A stretch of DNA of 64,000 bases from Cordilura impudica (GCA_963682025.1 OY821519.1:166535279-166599278), one strand, 5' to 3'. Positions 10,455 through 19,528 are shown, counted from the first letter of the stretch. Made by a program: numbers and translations. The notes: generated from the letters alone by a model not told the origin.

Positions 10455-11525
10455 TAGGGATGTATGATCTTCCTAAAAAGATCGATTTTCAGAATCGATT
10501 TAAATCGTCACATCAAAAATCGATACAGCATAAAATCGGATATAAAAATCGCGATTCTCTGAAAATCGATTTAAAAAATCGGCACCTTTTTGTTTGATTA
10601 TACTTTGTATAAAAATACACCAACAACATTATGGCTCTTATGGTCTTCCTGTTTTTCATTTTTATAATTATTTTTATTATTGTGATTTGAAAATGATTAT
10701 TTAGAATATTTCTGAGTATAACAAAAAAGTACAATTCAAGATATGTTATTCGAAAATATTAAACATTATACACCAAAAAATAATGTTTAATATTTTCGAA
10801 TAACATATCTTGAATTGTACTTTTTTTATATTAATTTATCCAGTCTTATTTTTGCAAAGAATGTAAAAATAGTAATTTATTTAACCGATCTGGTAATATT
10901 CGATTTCTTATTTCTGTCATTATGCAGCCCGCTACCGAGAATAGCCTCTCTGATGGAACTGAAGTTGCACTTACGCATAGGTATTAATCTGCAATTATCG
11001 ACAATTCCGGGTATAGACAAGAATTTGTTCGCCAATATAGTAAAGAATCCGCTTTTAAGTCAAGAGTTGATTGACTTAGATACATTTTCAACCCCGTATT
11101 TAAACCTTCTGTGCATGGTGTATAATCTTTATTTGCATTCGAGGCCAATTTTGCATGGAAGCCCCAAAGGCTGCATTCGTCTTCTTCATTCAAAACTGGT
11201 TGGTTTTTTGGTGGTTCGGTTACGTGTTTAGCAATTTCATCTTTAATCAAATTATCAACGATTTTGATAGCTTTGGAGCAGCTAAATGCTTCCTTAAAAT
11301 GTATTTTTTTAAACCGCGGGTCCAAAAGCGTGGACACGGCCAAAATATGATTCTTTTCAATATGGCGGAATCTTTTTTCTATGTGTTCCAGCACTTTCGC
11401 TTTGATTAACAAACATATTGGAGATTCCGTATTGATAGACTATTTGATTAATTAGACACGAAATGATGGGTATTACTTTGCTACATGTGACATATTTGTC
11501 CGTTCACAACTTCCTTTACAGTATA
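10455..11525 (-). pseudogene. hAT transposase 3' half, left arm
   Basis: On the minus strand, from ~11525: conserved hAT residues (KYVTCSKVIPIISCLINQ), then AVSTLLDPRFKKIHF, then the C-terminal hAT dimerisation domain (LLYWRTNSCLYPELS, then TSVPSERLFSVAG, LPDRLNKLLFLHS). A stop after PELSIIAD is shared with the right arm. After the stop come a 47-bp perfect hairpin, a 3' UTR and a segment rich in ATCGAT-type subterminal motifs, ending at the TIR-like TAGGGATGT (near 10455). This copy extends ~150-260 bases further 5' than the right-arm copy before the 476-bp repeats take over. Confidence 0.8.
10723..10826. repeat. Perfect 47-bp-stem hairpin in hAT 3' region (left arm)
   Basis: 47 bases (AAAAAAGTACAATTCAAG...) are followed by a 10-base loop and the exact inverse. 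It lies just after the hAT coding end. Preserved in the right arm at 14237-14340, also perfect. Confidence 0.9.
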
Positions 11526-11554
11526 AATGTCACAACCTGAAAGTAAATTTCATA

Positions 11555-12030
11555 GACTAATTATTCCAATACAGATCAACAATACATAACAATAACATAC
11601 AACACATGAGGTACAATGCATTTGTGTAATCTGTTAAGATTTCACATGCCATTACAGTTCCATCTAGAGGTCAATGGCAAAAACAAAGAGCTGTTCAAAT
11701 TACAAGACTTGTAATTGATCTGGCTATGTTAATGTAGAGAAAGCTAAAAATTGGAAAAGCTCAGCTTGTTCGTACAAACTCTCGTATATAAAAAGAAAAA
11801 ACATTTCTCATGTTTTTTTCTTTCAAATGTTGAGTTAAATAGTTGATTAAGCACGAGTTGAAGTAATAGGCAGAAGGATGCTGAAGGTGAACAAGTCGCT
11901 TTGTTCGAAAGTAGCTACTCCATCTAGCGCTGTCTTCAAATTTTTTTCCAATATTTCTCTTACATTACAAAAATTATTATCTTTCTTTCATTAGAAAAAT
12001 ATATACATGATCTTAAACCGAACAATAAAT
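11555..12030 (+). repeat. 476-bp tandem repeat, copy 1
   Basis: Begins GACTAATTATTCCAATACAG. Nearly identical to copies starting at 12031 and 13325. Contains a TATA-like CTCGTATATAAAAAG and the CCATCTAG motif twice, but no open frame. I do not recognise the family; it could be a satellite unit or a tandem of solo LTR-like sequences. Confidence 0.9.
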
Positions 12031-12783
12031 GACTAATTATTCCAATACAGATCAACAATACATAACAATAACATACAACACATGAGGTACAATGCATTTG
12101 TGTAATCTGTTAAGATTTCACATGCCATTACAGTTCCATCTAGAGGTCAATGGCAAAAACAAAGAGCTGTTCAAATTACAAGACTTGTAATTGATCTGGC
12201 TATGTTAATGTAGAGAAAGCTAAAAATTGGAAAAGCGCAGCTTGTTCGTACAAACTCTCGTATATAAAAAGAAAAAACATTTCTCATGTATTTTTCTTTC
12301 AAATGTTGAGTGAAATAGTTGATTAAGCACGAGTTGAAGTAATAGGCAGAAGGATGCTGAAGATGAACAAGTCGCTTTGTTCGAAAGTAGCTACTCCATC
12401 TAGCGCTGTCTTCAAATTTTTTTCCAATTTGGGCTGAATCAGCCCAATTCTCAACAACAATTCCCTGGGAATTTTTTCCCTATTCCCTGTTCCCCTATTC
12501 TTAATAAAATCTCCCCAGGAATTTTTTCTCTTTTCCCTTTACCCTTATTCTAAAACAACTTCGAAAATGGGAATCTCTTCCCCGGGAAAAAAGTAGCTAT
12601 ACTGAATGTCAATAAAAGGGAGAATAATTTGGGAATAATTCCGCCAAAAAATTGAGAGGGAGTGCTGCGAAAAGTGTAAGTATTTAATATTTTTATGAAA
12701 AATAGTAATATATATCATTTAAAATTTTGTATAATAATATTATTATGGCATTACTGTTGCTTTCAGGTCAAAAGCAACAAAAA

Positions 12784-12915
12784 AAAAAACAAATTCATGT
12801 TCTTTTGAACACAATGCAAGCCAACCCTGATGTTGCATGCGGGATGTTCAAAGGAAGCAAGGAGGAGCTAAGCCGGGTATGGATCCATTTGGAGTGGAAA
12901 TTAAACTCAGCAGGC
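12784..12915 (+). pseudogene. Harbinger Myb/SANT-like accessory protein, N-terminal piece
   Basis: Plus-strand residues LLNTMQANPDVACGMFKG, then SRVWIHLEWKLNSAG, match the start of the Myb/SANT-like DNA-binding domain carried by the second gene of Harbinger transposons (pattern LL..M..NP..A.G...G......W..L...LN..G). The rest of the domain (the W-x(3)-W half) is missing because the element is deleted internally. The open frame continues to 13326 but that part is not homologous and runs through the right end of the element. Confidence 0.6.
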
Positions 12916-13028
12916 AATTCAAGTGGGTTGCTGGCATCACGTAGCTTTCTTCTTGCCATGCTTTGCTCCGTCTTGTCCTGCTGCTGCTCTTCTGCTTCAG
13001 CTACCATCAGAAACGCTACACTAAACAT
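12903..13028 (-). pseudogene. Harbinger transposase (HARBI1-like), N-terminal piece
   Basis: Minus-strand residues RRKLRDASNPLELPAEF resemble the N-terminus of HARBI1-type transposases, in which an R.LRD.SNP..LP...F segment precedes the HTH region. After PAEF the frame runs directly into the antisense of the Myb-like gene, marking the deletion junction. No DDE catalytic domain remains. Confidence 0.6.
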
Positions 13029-13324
13029 TTTTTGTATTTATTTTAATTTATTAAAGATTTTAAAAAAAGTTTTACTATTAATTTCCACAAAAATTTTTAA
13101 ATCTGTAAACGAAACAAAACAACTGAAGCAAAACAGCTGTCTTCGAATAATCGAAATTCTCTCTCCCATATTATTCTTCTCCCCGCCTGTTAAGAAAAGG
13201 AGGATTTATTCTCGGAAAAAATTAATTCCCCGGGAACTCATTTCCCTGGGAATATTTAGAATTGGGCTGATTATCTTTCTTTCATTAGAAAAATATATAC
13301 ATGATCTTAAACCGAACAATATAT

Positions 13325-13774
13325 GACTAATTATTCCAATACAGATCAACAATACATAACAATAACATACAACACATGAGGTACAATGCATTTGTGTAAT
13401 CTGTTAAGATTTCACATGCCATTACAGTTCCATCTAGAGGTCAATGGCAAAAACAAAGAGCTGTTCAAATTACAAGACTTGTAATTGATCTGGCTATGTT
13501 AATGTAGAGAAAGCTAAAAATTGGAAAAGCTCAGCTTGTTCGTACAAACTCTCGTATATAAAAAGAAAAAACATTCCTCATGTTTTTTTCTTTCAAATGT
13601 TGAGTTAAATAGTTGATTAAGCACGAGTTGAAGTAATAGGCAGAAGGATGCTGAAGATGAACAAGTCGCTTTGTTCGAAAGTAGCTACTCCATCTAGCGC
13701 TGTCTTCAAATTTTTTTCCAATATTTCTCTTACATTACAAAAATTATTATCTTTCTTTCATTAGAAAAATATAT
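13325..13774 (+). repeat. 476-bp tandem repeat, copy 3 (slightly short)
   Basis: Same unit as at 11555 and 12031, ending in ATTAGAAAAATATATA and passing into a TA-rich tract just before the right-arm hAT at 13799. Confidence 0.9.
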
Positions 13775-14236
13775 ATGTATATATATTTGTATATATATTA
13801 TCGTTGATAATTTGATTAAAGATGAAATTGCTAAACACGTAACCGAACCACCAAAAAACCAACCAGTTTTGAATGAAGAAGACGAATGCAGCCTTTGGGG
13901 CTTCCATGCAAAATTGGCCTCGAATGCAAATAAGGATTATACACCATGCACAGAAGGTTTAAATACGGGGTTGAAAATGTATCTAAGTCAATCAACTCTT
14001 GACTTAAAAGCGGATTCTTTACTATATTGGCGAACAAATTCTTGTCTATACCCGGAATTGTCGATAATTGCAGATTAATACCTATGCGTAAGTGCAACTT
14101 CAGTTCCATCAGAGAGGCTATTCTCGGTAGCTGGCTGCATAATGACAGAAACAAGAAATCGAATATTACCAGATCGGTTAAATAAATTACTATTTTTACA
14201 TTCTTTGCAAAAACAAGACTGGATAAATTAATATAA

Positions 14237-14340
14237 AAAAAAGTACAATTCAAGATATGTTATTCGAAAATATTAAACATTATTTTTTGGTGTATAATGT
14301 TTAATATTTTCGAATAACATATCTTGAATTGTACTTTTTT
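14237..14340. repeat. Perfect 47-bp-stem hairpin in hAT 3' region (right arm)
   Basis: Two exact 47-base inverted arms (14237-14283 and 14294-14340) with a 10-base loop, mirrored at 10723-10826. Confidence 0.9.
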
Positions 14341-14420
14341 GTTATACTCAGAAATATTCTAAATAATCATTTTCAAATTACAATAATAAAAATAATTATA
14401 AAAACGAAAAACAGGAAGAC

Positions 14421-15040
14421 TTTTTTATTTATGCATATGAATTTTATTTATTAAATTTTTGTTATACTTGAGTTTTTTTTCCTTTCGTTGATTTCTTGAT
14501 ATATGTGGTCATAGAAAGTGTCTTTAAGCCTGAAAAGTATTTTTCATAAGAATATTTCATATAATATTCAAATATATGTGATTAAATTACATTTCCTGGA
14601 ACACATACTCCATACTGCCATCATCATCATCAATATCAATAATCTCAACTATCTCGTCAGGTTCGTTTGGCACAAAGATAACGTCGTCTTCTGCGGTTTC
14701 ATTGCTGTTGGAAAGGGCTTTTTAATTGCTGAAACAATGATTTAGTATTATAAATACATGTTTACTGTTTACATTATTAACATTTTTTTAACATTTTCAT
14801 ATTCTGCATCATCTTCAACTTCATTTTGTGTTTGAGGAACATCAACAGGTGCAGCCATTTTGTATTAAGATATTTATAATACACAAAAAAATATGTTTGG
14901 TAAGATAGGATAGAGGTCGCTGTCGGTACAGTGTAAGCAAATACAAGTATACTGTAGTTGTTTTAACGCCCGTTTGTTGTGTTAAAGGCTTTTAACGTAT
15001 GATTTTATATAGAACGCAACACTGGTTTGGTACCATATCT
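14421..15040 (-). other. Segment unique to the right arm, with acidic coding remnant
   Basis: Absent from the left arm, where CAGGAAGAC joins almost directly to AAGAGCCATAAT. On the minus strand it starts ATG at ~14859 (MAAPVDVPQTQNEVEDDAEY), stops after ~29 codons, and a second frame near 14716-14600 reads EDDVIFVPNEPDEIVEIIDI then a D-run and a stop at ~14599. The two could be exons separated by an intron of ~80-100 bases (a TTTCAG-type acceptor lies between), but I could not find a clean splice pair that keeps the frame. Very acidic, no domain recognised. No clear terminal repeats or target duplication, so either an insertion here or a deletion in the left arm. Confidence 0.4.
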
Positions 15041-15440
15041 TAAGAGCCATAATGTTGTTGGTGTATTTTTATACAAAGTATAATCAAACAAAAAGATGCC
15101 GATTTTTTAAATCGATTTTCAGAGAATCGCGATTTTTATATCCGATTTTATGCTGTATCGATTTTTGATGTGACGATTTAAATCGATTCTGAAAATCGAT
15201 CTTTTTAGGAAGATCACATATCCCTAACATAAACCTTTTTTTTTTTTTTTTGATTTAGTTGAAAAATATTTAAACCTTTCAAATATTTCTAAATAAATTT
15301 TCCTATATAAATTTTTCTATTTACTTTTTTTTATATTTAATTTAGTTATTCTTGAAAAATATTTAAACCTTTGATATATTTTTATCATAAATTTTTCTAT
15401 ATTTTATAGAAACAATGAAATAAATATAATATAAAAAATA

Positions 15441-16407
15441 ATGTTTTGCTTACAGCAGTGTGAAGATCAGCATACTTGTTGGACGGCCCGTAGAATCCTT
15501 TTTGAAGGGTGGCTATCTACTCGGGTGCGGGTGACTTCACGATGTGATATCCTCTTTTTATTGAGAAGTTTACGCAGCACGTTTCTTTTCGTAATCTGCG
15601 AGACCTTGTTCTTGTATAAAAGGATTCACTGAATTCACTTTAAAATTTGTTCTTATTGTCTCCGGGATTTTTGTCACTTTGAAACGTTCAGTTTTAAGGT
15701 TTTTCACTAAACATTTGTTTTTAAAGGTTCCTTAATTTTTAGGATTCTTGTCACTTTAAAACGTTCAGATTTAAGGATTTTCACTTAAAATTTGTTTTTG
15801 AAGGTTCCGTAATTTTTAGGATTTTTGTCGCTTTAAAAATGTTCAGATTTAAGGATTTTCACTTAACATTTGTTTTTAAAAGTTCCGTAATTTTATAGGA
15901 TTTTTGTCACTTTTATTTTTATCTTGCACTTAGGACTTTTTTTTATCCTTCCTCAGGCTTTGATTTTTGTCTCGGGAGCCAGTTATGGGGTTTCGATTAT
16001 AATTGAAACGCGTAGTTTGCTACTGTTTAATAAACTCAATGTTTTATTTATTTTGTCTTCCTTTTATACAAATTTCTCCAATAAATTTTGCTTGCAGTTT
16101 ACATTTTTTTATTATAACTGATTCTACTTAATAATTTTTGTTAATGGTTTACATTTATTGACTTAAATTTATTTCGCAATAAATTTGTTTACAATAATTG
16201 CTTTTGCTTACATTCTACTTAAAAGTATTGTACTTTTTGCTTATGACTTATAATAATTTATTTCGCAACAAATGACAATTGATTTTATTTACTTATTTTT
16301 GTGCATAATGTTTGCTTACACACATTTTATTAATTTAGTTTCCCAATATTTATTGACCTATTTTAAAGGTAAGTGTAAAATGTGTGTAAGCTTAAATACT
16401 TAGTGCG
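15441..16407 (-). mobile_element. 5' end of an LTR element (LTR, PBS, leader), right arm
   Basis: Mirror of 8390-9356 on the minus strand: LTR-like segment 15986-16324, primer site 15969-15981 (TGGCTCCCGAGAC, one change from the left-arm TGGCGCCCGAGAC), and leader tandem repeats ~15627-15914. Several differences from the left arm around the primer site show that the arms have diverged. Confidence 0.6.
15627..15914 (-). repeat. ~78-bp tandem repeats in LTR-element leader (right arm)
   Basis: Same three-and-a-bit units as at 8883-9170, in reverse orientation. Confidence 0.8.
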
Positions 16408-16472
16408 TCGACCTAATAGTTTAGGTGTGTTCACCAGAGTATAATAGGTGAACACACCTAAACTATTAGGTC

Positions 16473-16474
<2 letters not shown>
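16408..16474. repeat. Perfect 28-bp-stem hairpin (right arm)
   Basis: Exact mirror of 8323-8389, loop AGAGTATAATA. Confidence 0.85.
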
Positions 16475-16506
<32 letters not shown>

Positions 16507-16991
16507 AAACATTTAAATCAATAAACCAAAAAGAAAATAAAAAACAACACATAATTCTTATATAAAAAACAAAAACACATAATTCTAATAAAAACCATCC
16601 AACAATAAAACAAGCAAAAATCAGCCACAAAATAAAATTTTTAAATAAGCAACCAACAATAATAATCAAACACAACAATAAGTCATATGAAACAAACAAA
16701 AATCAGCCACAAAATAAAAATTGAAAAAAAGAAAAACAGCCAATAATAACAATCAAACACAATATAACTTAATACATCGCAAACAACAACATGCTGATTT
16801 TTTTAAATACTTTTTTTTCTCAGCTTCATAACACCAACTCAACATTCAACACAACCAACAACTTCATCTACAGCAGTCAAGCCTTGTTGCTATATTCTTC
16901 AACCACACAAAGGGCTTTTATGCTTCTGTATGTAAGTGTAATTGTTGTTGGTATTTTTGTTTTCCTCTCCATAATTTTTTTTTTTTTAAAC
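16475..16991. repeat. Low-complexity A/C-rich region
   Basis: Mirror of 7806-8322: (TA)n tract, two ~87-bp units, A/C-rich plus strand. No gene supported; the open frame at 16791-17036 is hydrophobic low-complexity sequence without family resemblance. Confidence 0.6.
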
Positions 16992-17086
16992 ATAGTACAA
17001 GTGCTGATGTATTCGTTTTGCTGTTGGTTATGTTAATTACTAACTATCCGAATAACAGCAAAACGATTACTTGTCACTTGTACTAT
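16992..17086. repeat. Imperfect short inverted repeat (right arm)
   Basis: Mirror of 7711-7805: outer ATAGTACAAGTG and inner TTTTGCTGTT blocks inverted around ~28 bases. Confidence 0.5.
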
Positions 17087-17127
17087 TGTTTATTGACATA
17101 AGTCAATTATCAGTTATTAATTTTGTA

Positions 17128-17710
17128 ATGTCAAGCAAATTCAGAATAGACTTCTGTAACATACGTGGATTGAGGACGAATTTTTTCTCTGTATATGCCT
17201 ACACTCGCTTCCATCGGCCAGATGTTTTCGCCTTATGTGAGACCCAGGAAAGTGATGACGCTGGTCCACAGGATTTTCACATACCTGGTTATCACTTTCT
17301 ATCCACTTTTACTTTTCATAGGGGCCTTGCCATGTACATTCGCGACAATGTTGTGTACCAGTTCCAGCAACAGCATAACTGTAATTATGCAGAATTTACC
17401 TCGCTTTGGGTTAAGTTTACAATCAGGTCACACATTTTGCATTTCGGGTTTCTATACAGAAGCCCTAACATAGAAAGGGAGCATACCTATAATCGCTTCA
17501 ATGCCTTTTCTGAATTCATAACTGAAATATTAGAGAGTTGCCCGAATAGCGAAATCGTAGTTGCCGGCGATTTTAATATTCACGACTCTTCTTGGCTTCA
17601 CCATTCGAGTCAAACAACTCCCGAAGGCCGTTACGTTGACCTTTTCGCCGCGCATAACCAATTAGCGCAACTAGTGAATGAACCAACGCACATTCCGTGC
17701 ATTGAAGGGC
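17128..17710 (+). pseudogene. LINE ORF2 endonuclease (5' part of split LINE)
   Basis: An open frame from ~17128 (MSSKFRIDFCNIRGLR) carries most of an apurinic-type endonuclease: N in FCNIRG, E in CETQES, AMYIRDN, then SEIVVAGDFNIHDSSWLHHS with the catalytic D and N, and NEPTHIP. It stops where a gypsy LTR begins (17711). The missing end of the domain (RQNTLDLFLTS) reappears at ~29520 on the far side of the gypsy element. The protein belongs to the APE-type LINEs (jockey/CR1 group); the exact clade is not clear. The gene once nicked target DNA for target-primed reverse transcription. Confidence 0.85.
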
Positions 17711-17969
17711 TGTAGCATGAACCATATTTGTTATTACTTTACCAAAACATTTTTGATTATCGAAATATAAAGATATCATATTGCCCACAAGCAATAAACG
17801 ATCAACAATGTTTGTATTACTAACATTGCTTTATCGAATGTTTTGTGCGTTTACAGTCAACCCTTTTGGTGTTGAGTAATAATCATTGCTTTGTACATAT
17901 CAATTGAGTTGCTCTTGCAAAGAACTATTAAACCTATTAAATTGTTTTAATTTATAAATCTATCCTGAT
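17711..17969 (+). repeat. Gypsy 5' LTR (internally shortened)
   Basis: Starts TGTAGCATGAACCATATT and ends near CTATCCTGAT. Relative to the 3' LTR it lacks ~130 bases between GAGTTGC and TCTTGCAAAG (29326 to ~29457), the part that in the 3' LTR has TATA-like and AATAAAG signals. This copy may therefore have lost promoter or poly(A) signals. Confidence 0.85.
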
Positions 17970-18126
17970 AAAAACCAATTTTAAAAAAGTCGTGGTAGAT
18001 CAGCCAAAACGTTCTGCCAGCTGCGAGAAGGATAAGAGCCCGCAGCCAGGGACTCAACCCATTACAATTGAGGAATACTTAGCTAGACAGAAACATCAAC
18101 CGAAACCAGAGGCAAAACCGAAATAA
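17966..18126 (+). pseudogene. Short Lys/Pro-rich coding remnant after gypsy 5' LTR
   Basis: Directly after the LTR, an open frame reads TNFKKVVVDQPKRS, then PQPGTQPITIEEYLARQKHQ, ending at a TAA at 18124. It has no ATG in frame and no domain I can name, but its composition looks coding and I have the impression of similar peptides in related arthropod gypsy elements (from memory, not verified). Mirrored in the left arm near 6671-6831. Confidence 0.4.
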
Positions 18127-18455
18127 CATACAAAGAAAAGGCGAGGTTGATACATTCAACGTTTAAAACGATAATCAATATTACTGCGGCTTATAAACAA
18201 CGAAACACCAACAACTTGCGAACAGGCGACAAAGTTATGGACTAAAATTGAGTCAATCGAATTTTTCATATGCCAGCACTTGGAAAATAAGAAAAACACA
18301 TAGAGGTGCATTCCGAATAATCGCTCGTGCCCAAACATTTTTTTTTTTCAAAAAGGGAATTTACAAAAAAAAAAAAAAAAATTTTGAAAATTATACACAG
18401 GGCAAACTTAAGGAAAATATTTTAAATATATACATTTGTTTTATAAATTTTGAAA

Positions 18456-18674
18456 ATGGGTACACCACAATCAAAAGTGGTAAAACCCAACGCTAACGTA
18501 GTTAATGAAATAATTTTGGAAAACGAAAAAACGGTTTTATTTCAAGTAAACTTATATCTTTTGCTGATAACGATAATGATTTTTATTTGATTTTTAATAT
18601 ACATATATGGGATTCACAATAAAAAGTTAAAAAAAAAATATAGTAGTAGAGCTAGTGGCTTAAATAAGATCTAA
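18456..18674 (+). pseudogene. Small ORF of gypsy leader: MG... N-terminus plus membrane segment
   Basis: 72 codons with one in-frame TGA. The start MGTPQSKVV fits an N-myristoylation signal (MGxxxS). Next comes a polar stretch, then a hydrophobic segment (QVNLYLLLITIMIFI, stop, FLIYIYGIH) and a basic tail (KKLKKKYSSRASGLNKI) ending in a genuine stop. It lies between the LTR and gag, where canonical gypsy elements have no gene. The membrane-plus-basic-tail layout suggests a small membrane-associated protein; function unknown. The TGA is also in the left arm, so the damage predates the palindrome. Confidence 0.5.
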
Positions 18675-18888
18675 TTTTTTTAATTTCAATTCTAATAATA
18701 ATTAAAATTAATTTAAAATTTGCAATTAAAATACATTTATGTGAATACTTTAAATTACTTTAAATTATATTTTAACTTCTAATAAATACAATTCCAATTA
18801 AAATAAATAACTTTTATATGGTCCGTTATAAAGATAGGAATTTGAAAAAAAAAATTGAGATATATAATGTAGACAGACTTAGTTCTGA

Positions 18889-19319
18889 ATGGAGTGGCAA
18901 CAGATTTTGAATAAGGCTAGAACAATGAAGGGAAATTTAATAAATCATATAAAAATATAAATACTGACAGATATACTAAGGAAGAGACCATAAATAAGCA
19001 TATAGAAATATTAGTCGATTGTCTGGAAAAAACCAGAGTTCTGTTTAATGTGCATTATTCTAGGTTAACGACAGCTCATAAGGCAGCGGCTGATAATTTT
19101 GTTTAGATGTTAGGGAAAAACTAGTTTCCGTTGCACTTAGAAGAAATATAGTAATTGAAGTTCCAACTTCAACATACGAAAAGGTCTTCGACAATAAGAG
19201 AATCTTTAAAATGCCACAAACTGCAATTGAATTTCTATATATAGCCTCAAGGCTTATTTGCGACTTTGATGGCAAATCAGAAAACCTAAGCACTTTCTTG
19301 GATTCAATTCAACTAATAG
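18889..19319 (+). pseudogene. Gypsy gag, N-terminal part
   Basis: Probably starts at 18889 (MEWQQILNKARTMKGN). One frame later it reads DRYTKEETINKHIEIL, CLEKTRVLFNVHYSRLTTAH and, after further shifts, EFLYIASRLICDFDGKSENL and STFLDSIQL, a stretch typical of mdg3/micropia-type gag (FDGKxENLxxFLD). At least three frameshifts or stops. Interrupted at 19319/19320 by the BEL LTR. Confidence 0.65.
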
Positions 19320-19528
19320 TGTTTAAGCACATATGCTTAATTTTGTGCACATTTTCTTATTTGTACCACGGTTAAATATTAACCCCCTTTTGGGTTAATA
19401 ACTAGTTGAAATCTATTTAACTCCACTTTTTAAAATCTTTGTTAGGAGCTTTCACATAGATTCTAACTAGAAAAACCGATAAAGGTACCCTTAAACATTG
19501 TTTGTCACCCTCTTACATATTTAACTAC
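19320..19528 (+). repeat. BEL 5' LTR
   Basis: TGTTTAAGCACATATGC through TTTAACTAC. Homology to the 3' copy stops at 19528. ATTGGTTCTAG follows at ~19532 and could be the primer site (TGGTTC...), but the primer tRNA cannot be named. Confidence 0.75.

Larger units (their letters stand above)
1..11263. repeat. Left arm of giant inverted repeat (palindrome)
   Basis: This whole stretch is the reverse complement of 13799-24862. Paired landmarks keep a nearly constant coordinate sum: window base 1 pairs with 24862, the gypsy LTR start 7086 with 17711, the hairpin 8323-8389 with 16408-16474, and the LTR-element leader end 9356 with 15441 (sum about 24797). The sum jumps near 9365, where only this arm has an ~870 bp insertion, and again near 10645, where only the other arm has ~620 bp. 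The arm starts mid-BEL at the window edge, so it probably continues outside. Arms differ by scattered substitutions and small indels; I estimate a few percent divergence by eye, not by alignment. Confidence 0.95.
12439..13270. mobile_element. Internally deleted PIF/Harbinger element
   Basis: 832 bp with terminal inverted repeats TCAGCCCAATTCT ... AGAATTGGGCTGA. An extra inverted copy of the end (TTGGGCTGA, 12429-12437) sits just outside the left end. TTA follows the right end, as expected of a Harbinger 3-bp target, but the left flank does not match, consistent with a small deletion. Inside are the beginnings of both typical Harbinger genes, pointing at each other and fused at about 12910. 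Confidence 0.75.
12031..13324 (+). repeat. 476-bp tandem repeat, copy 2, split by Harbinger
   Basis: Matches copy 1 up to ~12425, is interrupted by 12429-13270, and resumes at TTATCTTTCTTTC. About 25 bases present in the other copies (from CCAAT to the TTA before TCTTTC) are missing at the insertion site. Confidence 0.85.
11264..13798. other. Palindrome spacer
   Basis: The only part of 1-24862 without an inverted partner. It contains the extra 5' piece of the left-arm hAT (to ~11525) and three tandem copies of a 476-bp unit, one of them split by a deleted Harbinger. It ends in a short TA-rich tract (13768-13798) abutting the right-arm hAT. Confidence 0.85.
13799..15229 (+). pseudogene. hAT transposase 3' half, right arm
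   Basis: Begins abruptly in the transposase at IVDNLIKDEIAKHV and carries the C-terminal hAT dimerisation domain (LLYWRTNSCLYPELS, stop, YLCVSATSVPSERLFSVAG, LPDRLNKLLFLHS) ending at KQDWIN and a stop at ~14229. The internal stop after PELSIIAD is identical to the left arm. A perfect hairpin (14237-14340), a 620-bp segment unique to this arm, ATCGAT-rich subterminal sequence and a TIR-like end (ACATATCCCTAA, to ~15229) follow. Confidence 0.8.

Noticed and set aside
10723..10826. Canonical microRNA precursor
   Set aside because: The stem is perfect over 47 bp with no bulges and sits in a transposon tail; it fits a foldback or siRNA source better than a miRNA.
12727..13326. 199-codon plus-strand frame as a complete gene
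   Set aside because: Only the Myb-like start is homologous. The remainder is antisense of the transposase piece and crosses the Harbinger terminal repeat.
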